Positions 19,183 through 24,236 of a DNA stretch of 24,236 nt are shown in pieces. The translations under genes were made by a program, and so were the position numbers. Source of the DNA: a virus; IMG/VR virus record IMGVR_UViG_3300023171_000039, positions 1-24,236 of that record. One strand, written 5' to 3'. Position 1 is the first letter of the stretch. Each line of letters opens with the position of its first letter. The notes under the pieces are model-generated. The model searched no databases, was not told the origin of the DNA, and saw only the letters and a list, made by a program, of their open reading frames with translations.

Positions 19183-19884
19183 CTAGAACCGGACTTTGGT
19201 GATAAAGAAAAGGCCCGCCGCAGCGAGCCCGAGAACCACGATGATGATGGCAGCCCAATTGGGACCGGGCTTGTCCTTGGTATCGGCAGGCACAACGATG
19301 GGGATAGGCTTCGGGGTCGGGGTTAGGATGGGTGGCACGGCGACGGCTGTCTTCACCTGCACCAGGATGGCCTCGACACGCTCCGCCGCCACGAGGGCTT
19401 TGTTCTGGCCGTCGCCGGCATAGTAGGACTGTCCGCGCACGAGATCGCGATGCGCTCCCTTAGTCGGCGCGAGAACGGGGAAGCTCGCCCATTCCTGCGC
19501 CAAGCGCTTGCCAAATTCGGTGGCGCTGATCTGCCCCGACATGAACGCGTCATAGCCACGCCGCTTGAGCAGGTGATAGGCCAGCCGATCCTGCAGGTTT
19601 CCGTCCAGGATCTGTGAACCGCGAACGCCAAGCTCCTCTCGTAGCCCCTTGAGGGTCGCCTTCATGAACTGCGCTGCGCCAGTGGCGGATGATCCGAATT
19701 TGCGGGACCAACTAGCCTGGGCTGCTGCGACCTCGTCCAGTGTCATCTTCGTAAGCGGCTTGGCCAGCTTGTTCTGGTTGTGGCCATAGATGACCTCGTA
19801 GCATTCAGGCGGCTCGCGACTCGTCTCCGTCCGATAAATGAACGCGAGCAAAAGCGCAGCGCCGGGCGGCACTGTCTTGTCCAT
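19183..19884 (-). CDS. Tail-anchored endolysin (lysozyme-like), 233 aa
   Basis: The catalytic part is N-terminal: LLLAFIYRTETSREPPECYE with probable catalytic Glu20, then VIYGHNQNKLAKPLTKMTLD and SSATGAAQFMKATLKGLRE, a lysozyme-fold phage muramidase pattern. A proline-rich linker (PPILTPTPKPIPIVVP) leads to a C-terminal transmembrane segment (NWAAIIIVVLGLAAAGLFF). Thus the enzyme appears anchored by its tail. The ATG at 19884 has GGAG six bases upstream; an upstream frame to 19926 has no such site. It would degrade peptidoglycan at lysis. Confidence 0.8.
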   Translation of the reverse strand: MDKTVPPGAALLLAFIYRTETSREPPECYEVIYGHNQNKLAKPLTKMTLDEVAAAQASWSRKFGSSATGAAQFMKATLKGLREELGVRGSQILDGNLQDRLAYHLLKRRGYDAFMSGQISATEFGKRLAQEWASFPVLAPTKGAHRDLVRGQSYYAGDGQNKALVAAERVEAILVQVKTAVAVPPILTPTPKPIPIVVPADTKDKPGPNWAAIIIVVLGLAAAGLFFITKVRF

Positions 19885-19910
19885 GATGGTCTCCAGTGAT
19901 GTTGTTGAGG

Positions 19911-20894
19911 TTAGCTCAGCGCCCAAACGCTCGTGTCGCTTAGTGGTCCGCCAAGGATATAGACTTCGCCCTTGTGGACGCAGGCAGCGTGGGCATGGCG
20001 CGCCGCAAAGGGCGCTTCGCCCAGGTTCCGCCAGGAGCCGCCGGGCTTGAGGGCAATCACATCGCGCGTGTTGACGCCGTCAAAACCCCCAATGCTGACG
20101 ACATGCCCCTTATAGGCGACGACGGTATTATACCGCCGTGCCGATATCGGGATCGTCCCGGCCGAGATCCATGTCTTGAGGTCCACGCTGGTATAAACGG
20201 TATTATAATAGGTGTCGGCATCACCTTCGGTCGTGTAGTGACCGCCACCGACCATCCAGTATTTTCCGTCGACAAAAGGCACCCCAATCACAGCAGACAT
20301 CGAGCCGAAGGCGAGGCTGGTGGTTTCCTGCACCCAGCTCGCGCCCTCGTCTACCGAACTCCATGCGTCGAGATAGTAGTTTGGCGACATGCCGACGGGG
20401 TCGCTGGCAAAGTCGTCAAAGGTCTGGCCGGCTAGAACCCAAAGCTTGTTGCCATCCTCCGCCGCCATGTGTAGGCAGCGGCGGCCCCATGGCGCATTGG
20501 CCGTGCTCTGCACCCAGCCATTGACGGCATCGTAGCGCCAGCAATCCTTCTGATAGTGCCCCTTCTGGGTATCACCGCCCAGGACGTGCAGCTTGCCCTT
20601 GTGCTTGATCCAGCCCGCGGAGTGGCGGCCATCCCATGGCGCATTGGCCAGCTGCGTCCAGGTCTGCCCATTGTCACTGCTGCGCCAATGCTCATTGACG
20701 GTGGGGTCCAATGGCCACGCCGTTGGATTCCATCCGCCCAGCAAATGCAAATCGTCGCCCAGAGACAGCAACCCGAGCCCGTCACGGCCCGTCCATGGCG
20801 AAGACGCAGCAGCGCGACGCCATTGTCCGTAGAGCTCCGCGCTAGGGAGGTTCTCCTGCGTCCTCCACAACCAGCCGGCACTTTGCTGTGCCAC
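19911..20894 (-). CDS. Kelch-repeat beta-propeller protein, probable receptor-binding part of the tail, 327 aa
   Basis: At least five repeats with a hydrophobic strand, GG and downstream Trp are visible (LHLLGGWNP, LHVLGGDTQ, WMVGGGHYT, VVSIGGFDG, VYILGGPLS), as in kelch propellers. The start is GTG at 20894, inside the end of the fibre gene (53-base overlap) and without a clear Shine-Dalgarno, so the true start is uncertain. Position after the fibre gene suggests a distal fibre or chaperone-like tip that binds the host surface. Confidence 0.75.
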   Translation of the reverse strand: MAQQSAGWLWRTQENLPSAELYGQWRRAAASSPWTGRDGLGLLSLGDDLHLLGGWNPTAWPLDPTVNEHWRSSDNGQTWTQLANAPWDGRHSAGWIKHKGKLHVLGGDTQKGHYQKDCWRYDAVNGWVQSTANAPWGRRCLHMAAEDGNKLWVLAGQTFDDFASDPVGMSPNYYLDAWSSVDEGASWVQETTSLAFGSMSAVIGVPFVDGKYWMVGGGHYTTEGDADTYYNTVYTSVDLKTWISAGTIPISARRYNTVVAYKGHVVSIGGFDGVNTRDVIALKPGGSWRNLGEAPFAARHAHAACVHKGEVYILGGPLSDTSVWALS

Positions 20895-21732
20895 CGTAGC
20901 TGCCGCTGTTCATGCGAATGGCGCCAGATACCGCACCCACCCGGATCTTGTAAGTGTGAACCGCCGTATCGCCGGGCACCCATTCATAAATGAAGCCAAC
21001 ATCTTCAGAATATCCCGCCGGCGCCACGCCCACGCCGGTTTCACGCGCGCTTGTTTCACTGTCGATAAAAAGCGCCGCGGCAATGGCCGGATCCCCAGTC
21101 TGTGCGGCGCCCTTGCCGGTGAAGACGACCTTCACTTTTGCCGTCGGCGTCGACGCTGCAAAATCCAGGGTCATGATCTGCGTACCCTGGCTGCTCGACG
21201 GCGGCGAGGCTCCGGGATTCATCACCGTGGCCATCGAAGCATTGGATGCATAGGTGACCGATGCGGTGCGCGGCCCGGCAATCGCGCGTACCTGTGCCGT
21301 GCTCAGGTCTTGCGGCGTCCCTGTCCCTGCGCCGGCGGCGCGGCCCTTGAATGTGCCCTGGGCCATGTCAGCCAGTTGGGCATTCTCGGCCTTCCTCCAT
21401 TCCGAACCGGTCTCGTCAGCCTTGGCGCGCAAGAGCTTGCCCCCGTCACCGGACGTGACGGGCGGAATGTTCACACCAGCCGCTGAAGCCGCGGCCTGGT
21501 CCCGAAATTCTTCCGCCTCGTCCCTGAAAGTCTCGGCATCGCCGATGACGGCAGCCGCCTCGCCGACGACCTCCAGCAGCACTTGCCTTATGTCGGATTT
21601 CTTGGGGCTGAACGCGCCCGAATTCGGGTCGCCAATAGGCAACGGCGCCGCGGCCGGTTCGCCGGGCAGGCCGTCGCCAGTATAGCGCTTGAATTCGCGA
21701 TAGACGCGATTGACCGTATCGATAAAGGACAT
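20842..21732 (-). CDS. Tail fibre protein, 296 aa
   Basis: An N-terminal part (SFIDTVNRVYREFKRYTGDG) probably attaches to the tail. A helical stretch (EAAAVIGDAETFRDEAEEFR) and the fibre motif AQLADMAQGTFKGRAAGAGT then TPQDLSTAQVRAI (about 118-150) follow. That motif is common in phage tail fibres at the joint to the distal domain. The C-terminal domain ends CRLVVEDAGEPP. GAGG lies five bases before the ATG. It precedes the kelch gene. Confidence 0.8.
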   Translation of the reverse strand: MSFIDTVNRVYREFKRYTGDGLPGEPAAAPLPIGDPNSGAFSPKKSDIRQVLLEVVGEAAAVIGDAETFRDEAEEFRDQAAASAAGVNIPPVTSGDGGKLLRAKADETGSEWRKAENAQLADMAQGTFKGRAAGAGTGTPQDLSTAQVRAIAGPRTASVTYASNASMATVMNPGASPPSSSQGTQIMTLDFAASTPTAKVKVVFTGKGAAQTGDPAIAAALFIDSETSARETGVGVAPAGYSEDVGFIYEWVPGDTAVHTYKIRVGAVSGAIRMNSGSYGGTAKCRLVVEDAGEPP

Positions 21733-21750
21733 GTGGGCCTCAACGGAAAC

Positions 21751-21766
21751 GCCCGCAGATGCGGGC
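21751..21766. terminator. Short hairpin between tail tip and fibre genes
   Basis: GCCCGCA (21751-21757) and TGCGGGC (21760-21766) form a perfect inverted repeat in the 59-bp gap between two late genes. Read leftward it is followed by GTTTCC, a poor T run, so it may be a weak terminator or an mRNA-processing or stability hairpin. Confidence 0.4.
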
Positions 21767-21791
21767 TACAAAATCGGGATGGGTTACAAAG

Positions 21792-23504
21792 CTAGACCGT
21801 GATTTCAGCCAAGGGGCTCGTCCATGCACCGCCGGAGCCCAGTGGCCCCCGCCAGCGCGCCCGCACCTGGTACATGCCCGAAGCGTCGGGCCCGAAAATC
21901 CCAGTCAACGCGCCGGGACTCACCTGCATTTCCTGCCAAAGCGAGCCGGCGCCGGCGCGGATCTGCAAATGCAGGTCGAGATCGTCTCTTTCGGGATCGT
22001 CCACCTCTGCCTGCACGTATCCAGGATCAGGCTCGCTCAACACCAGTCCCGTTGGGACAGGGAAAGTCAGGTCGGGGCTAGTGTCTTCCGGCAGCGGCGC
22101 CGACTGGCCTTCTTCGGCGCTCGTCCACAGATAGGCCGCCTCGCTGATCGATAGTACGCTCGTTTCGACGGCCGTCAGGTCTGGCCGAAGGCTTAGGCCA
22201 GCAACATAGAAGGCATCATCGATTTCGAGCTCCGGCAGCACCAGCCTGGCGGTTCGTTCGCCCAGCACATCGAGGCCGGCAATATTGGTGGCCACTGTCC
22301 CCTTCCATGCGGGGTTGGATTTGGCGACATGGATCTTTGCCAACCTCCGCGCCTGCGAGGCCGAGGGCACCATATCGAGCATCAGGCTAGCTTGCAGCAC
22401 GCCGCGCTCAGCCTGGTCGGCCAGGTCGCTCCAGGCCGTCGCCTCCATCGTCTGGAAATCGTGGTCCGCCGAGGTGTAAAGGATTTTGAGTTCATTGAAG
22501 GCGGAGAACCGGTTGTTGCCCTGCTCCATAACGTGGCCGAGAATGTCGCGTTCGCGGATCGTGACGGTCGGCGCGGTCCACTTGCCACCGCGAATGGCCA
22601 CCTTGCCCGAAGCCGTCTGGTAGAACTCGGCATCGCAAGCCGCCCGCATCTTGGCCAGGACATCCTGCGGATCTTCGTCCAGGCGGTAGATGCCCCAGAT
22701 CCGATAGCGCGGCTCGGTCCCGCCCGCCGCCAGAGGAATGGCCTCGGCGCAGATATCCGCAAAGGCCTTGAAGCTGTCGATGTCGACATCATCCAGGGTC
22801 TTGTTATAGCCGTCCTTATGGGTCAGGTAATCGAGGATGCACAGCGAGGCATTATCGCTCCAAAGCCACGTCTCCTCATCGTCAGGGTCTTGTGCGGGGT
22901 CGCGCGGATCATAGACCAGCGATAGCCGGCATTGCGCGCGAACCGGGGTATTGTAGCCCTCGGGGAAAATGGCCTGATAATCGTCCGCCGGTGGCGAGTT
23001 GAAGGCAACGAACCAGTTGGCAATGCCGCGCAGCCGATGCGCCGACGTCCAGATGCCCGGCCAGGCCGCGAGCATAGCGGCATGCGCCGTCTGGTCGGCA
23101 GTTCCCAGCTGCGGCAGAATACGCAGATACGAATAGAATGGGCTGCTGATGCAGTACCCCGAAGCATCCAGAAGCACTGCCTTATCGCCAACGAAGAAGC
23201 GCTCGATGGCATCGATCCGCCCGTGATGCGCCATGACGATCTGGTAAAGCGTTCCGCCCGAACTATCCCAGAAGGCACGCGTGCCACCCAACTTGGCCTT
23301 GCCATAGCCACGGATGCGCGGCCCCACGGCCTGGTTGATCGTCGCTTGTGCCTGGGGCGTCGAGCTTTGTGGCGCCTTCCCTCCAGCGAGCAGGGCGCTG
23401 ACGCCCAGCAATGCGGCGCCGACGGCAATGTTTGCGATCACGCCGGCAAGAAACGCGCCGAATGTCGCCGTCAGCCAAGCGCCGATCGCGGTAAAAATTG
23501 CCAT
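21792..23504 (-). CDS. Lambda gpJ-like tail tip / host specificity protein, 570 aa
   Basis: The N-terminus has a hydrophobic Gly/Ala segment (VIANIAVGAALLGVSALLAG) as in many phage tip proteins. The body (SSGGTLYQIVMAHHGRIDAI ... DVLAKMRAACDAEFYQTASG ... RERDILGHVMEQGNNRFSAF) follows tail-tip proteins of the siphophage J family, and the end is a fibronectin-like beta domain (DLDLHLQIRAGAGSLWQEMQ). The ATG at 23504 overlaps the GNAT stop by one base with GAAGG upstream. It forms the cap at the end of the tail and probably contacts the host. Confidence 0.8.
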   Translation of the reverse strand: MAIFTAIGAWLTATFGAFLAGVIANIAVGAALLGVSALLAGGKAPQSSTPQAQATINQAVGPRIRGYGKAKLGGTRAFWDSSGGTLYQIVMAHHGRIDAIERFFVGDKAVLLDASGYCISSPFYSYLRILPQLGTADQTAHAAMLAAWPGIWTSAHRLRGIANWFVAFNSPPADDYQAIFPEGYNTPVRAQCRLSLVYDPRDPAQDPDDEETWLWSDNASLCILDYLTHKDGYNKTLDDVDIDSFKAFADICAEAIPLAAGGTEPRYRIWGIYRLDEDPQDVLAKMRAACDAEFYQTASGKVAIRGGKWTAPTVTIRERDILGHVMEQGNNRFSAFNELKILYTSADHDFQTMEATAWSDLADQAERGVLQASLMLDMVPSASQARRLAKIHVAKSNPAWKGTVATNIAGLDVLGERTARLVLPELEIDDAFYVAGLSLRPDLTAVETSVLSISEAAYLWTSAEEGQSAPLPEDTSPDLTFPVPTGLVLSEPDPGYVQAEVDDPERDDLDLHLQIRAGAGSLWQEMQVSPGALTGIFGPDASGMYQVRARWRGPLGSGGAWTSPLAEITV

Positions 23505-23926
23505 CAGAAAACCTTCACCCACGCCTGCTCGGCAAGAGCAAAGCCGCATCGATCGAGGATTTGCGCAGCGCGCGCATTGTGCGGCGGCGTTGACATGCGC
23601 ACGGCAAAGCAGCGAGCCCGGCGCGCCCAGGCGATATATGCTCTCAGCAGGTCAAGCCCGCCGCCCTGCTCCGCCCACCAGCCATGCTCGGCCGCTATCG
23701 GCAGCATCGAAATGGAGGCCGAGCCGATGGATGCCGCGAGAAAGCCTGTTGGCCCGTCGACGCCATCGACAACACGAACCCAACCCATGGGTGAAGCCAG
23801 CAATAGCCCGACAAACCGCGCCGTGACCTTGGGATCCACCGCGAGCGGCGACGCCACAGACGCACGAAGGCGTTCTGTCATCGATACGATGGCCGGGATG
23901 TCTGCCGGCAATGCGGGACGGATCAC
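23504..23926 (-). CDS. GNAT-family acetyltransferase, 140 aa
   Basis: The N-terminal IRPALPADIPAIVSMTERLR and the C-terminal PHNARAAQILDRCGFALAEQ are typical of GNAT folds; the latter is the CoA-side helix region. It is placed between two tail genes. GTG follows the preceding stop directly and the end overlaps the tip gene by one base. Such phage GNATs occur in tail operons of alphaproteobacterial siphophages; substrates are unknown, perhaps a tail or host protein. Confidence 0.8.
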   Translation of the reverse strand: MIRPALPADIPAIVSMTERLRASVASPLAVDPKVTARFVGLLLASPMGWVRVVDGVDGPTGFLAASIGSASISMLPIAAEHGWWAEQGGGLDLLRAYIAWARRARCFAVRMSTPPHNARAAQILDRCGFALAEQAWVKVF

Positions 23927-24236
23927 TCAAAACACCGGCCAGCGATTGGTCTTGTTGACGAGGTCGACCACCTGTTCGAGTCCCCGATCGCCGGGAAACC
24001 GGGCATTCTGATCGCGGTCGGTGTAAAACCCGTATGGCGGGCGCCGCCGGTTGGTCCAGAAACTCTCTGCGGTCAGCGTCACGCCACGCTGTGACGGACC
24101 CTGCGCCGAATAGGTCATCTGATCCATCAGTCCCGACCAGACGGCAAAGGGCGTATCGAGCAGCGACCATGGCGCCACCGAAGCATCGTCGGGATGCAGG
24201 TCGAAAAATTGCAGATACACCGTGCAGCGCCGGTCC
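23927..24236 (-). CDS. Distal tail protein, C-terminal part (cut by the window edge)
   Basis: The frame enters from the right edge and reads on through SVAPWSLLDTPFAVWSGLMD and SFWTNRRRPPYGFYTDRDQN to GLEQVVDLVNKTNRWPVF. The Arg-rich FWTNRRRPPYG followed by TDRDQ and FPGDRG is a recurring end of phage tail proteins encoded before the tip protein. A GTG at 24220 is not taken as the start, since the frame stays open to the edge. It lies directly before the GNAT gene. Confidence 0.7.
   Translation of the reverse strand, partial: DRRCTVYLQFFDLHPDDASVAPWSLLDTPFAVWSGLMDQMTYSAQGPSQRGVTLTAESFWTNRRRPPYGFYTDRDQNARFPGDRGLEQVVDLVNKTNRWPVF

Noticed and set aside
22932-24011. Rightward open frame of 359 aa
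   Set aside because: Antisense to the tip protein and GNAT genes; Arg/Pro-rich shadow composition.

Overview
The window looks like about 24 kb of a temperate tailed phage of an alphaproteobacterium, most likely of the order Hyphomicrobiales. It could be an integrated prophage or a free, circularly permuted phage genome. The host assignment is inference. It rests on a GapR/DUF2312 protein, two alphaproteobacterial-type LexA boxes (GTTC-N7-GTTC), high GC content and the overall gene style. No rRNA, tRNA, insertion sequence or CRISPR array was seen.

Layout, left to right. (1) 1-5355, leftward: two adenine-methyltransferase-era early genes and a replication module. It holds an HTH replication protein with an iteron-like repeat inside its gene, two tandem DnaA-domain-IV-like proteins, an MT-A70 methyltransferase, an HNH endonuclease and several tiny genes, mostly linked by ATGA/GTGA stop-start overlaps. 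(2) 5356-7267: a divergently placed small gene, a micro membrane peptide, a GapR domain fused to a ParB-like region, a LexA-type winged helix protein without protease domain, and a Cro/YdaS-like protein. (3) 7268-9160, the immunity region: a self-cleaving S24 (CI/LexA-like) repressor, a membrane-anchored gene downstream of it, and a leftward two-gene operon behind a LexA box. Four copies of a 19-bp operator sit in two clusters, one over each early promoter. (4) 9173-16046, rightward early operon: some 19 genes in tight overlap, including ASCH, HNH, Dam-type methyltransferase, a Lar-like zinc ribbon, ABA-sandwich-like and micro membrane proteins, ending in a tyrosine integrase. (5) 16047-16227: the largest gap, a candidate attP. 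(6) 16228-17237: a small gene coupled to an SRAP/HMCES gene. (7) 17241-17811, leftward: a second LexA-boxed operon with a small HTH gene and a zinc-ribbon gene broken by a frameshift. (8) 17827-24236, leftward late genes: distal tail protein, GNAT, lambda-J-like tip protein, tail fibre, kelch propeller, tail-anchored endolysin and holin-like membrane proteins.

How it works together. The repressor probably binds the 19-bp operators to silence both the leftward Cro/GapR operon and the rightward int operon, as lambda CI does at OL and OR. DNA damage could lift this in two ways: RecA-stimulated cleavage of the repressor (Ala-Gly site, Ser and Lys present), and LexA-controlled expression of the small operon beside the operators, which sits where an antirepressor would be useful. 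A second LexA-controlled operon lies by the late genes. Reading leftward, the order late genes, int/att, early genes, repressor, replication, HNH is what a phage genome gives when opened elsewhere than at attP. Two back-to-back prophages would give the same picture.
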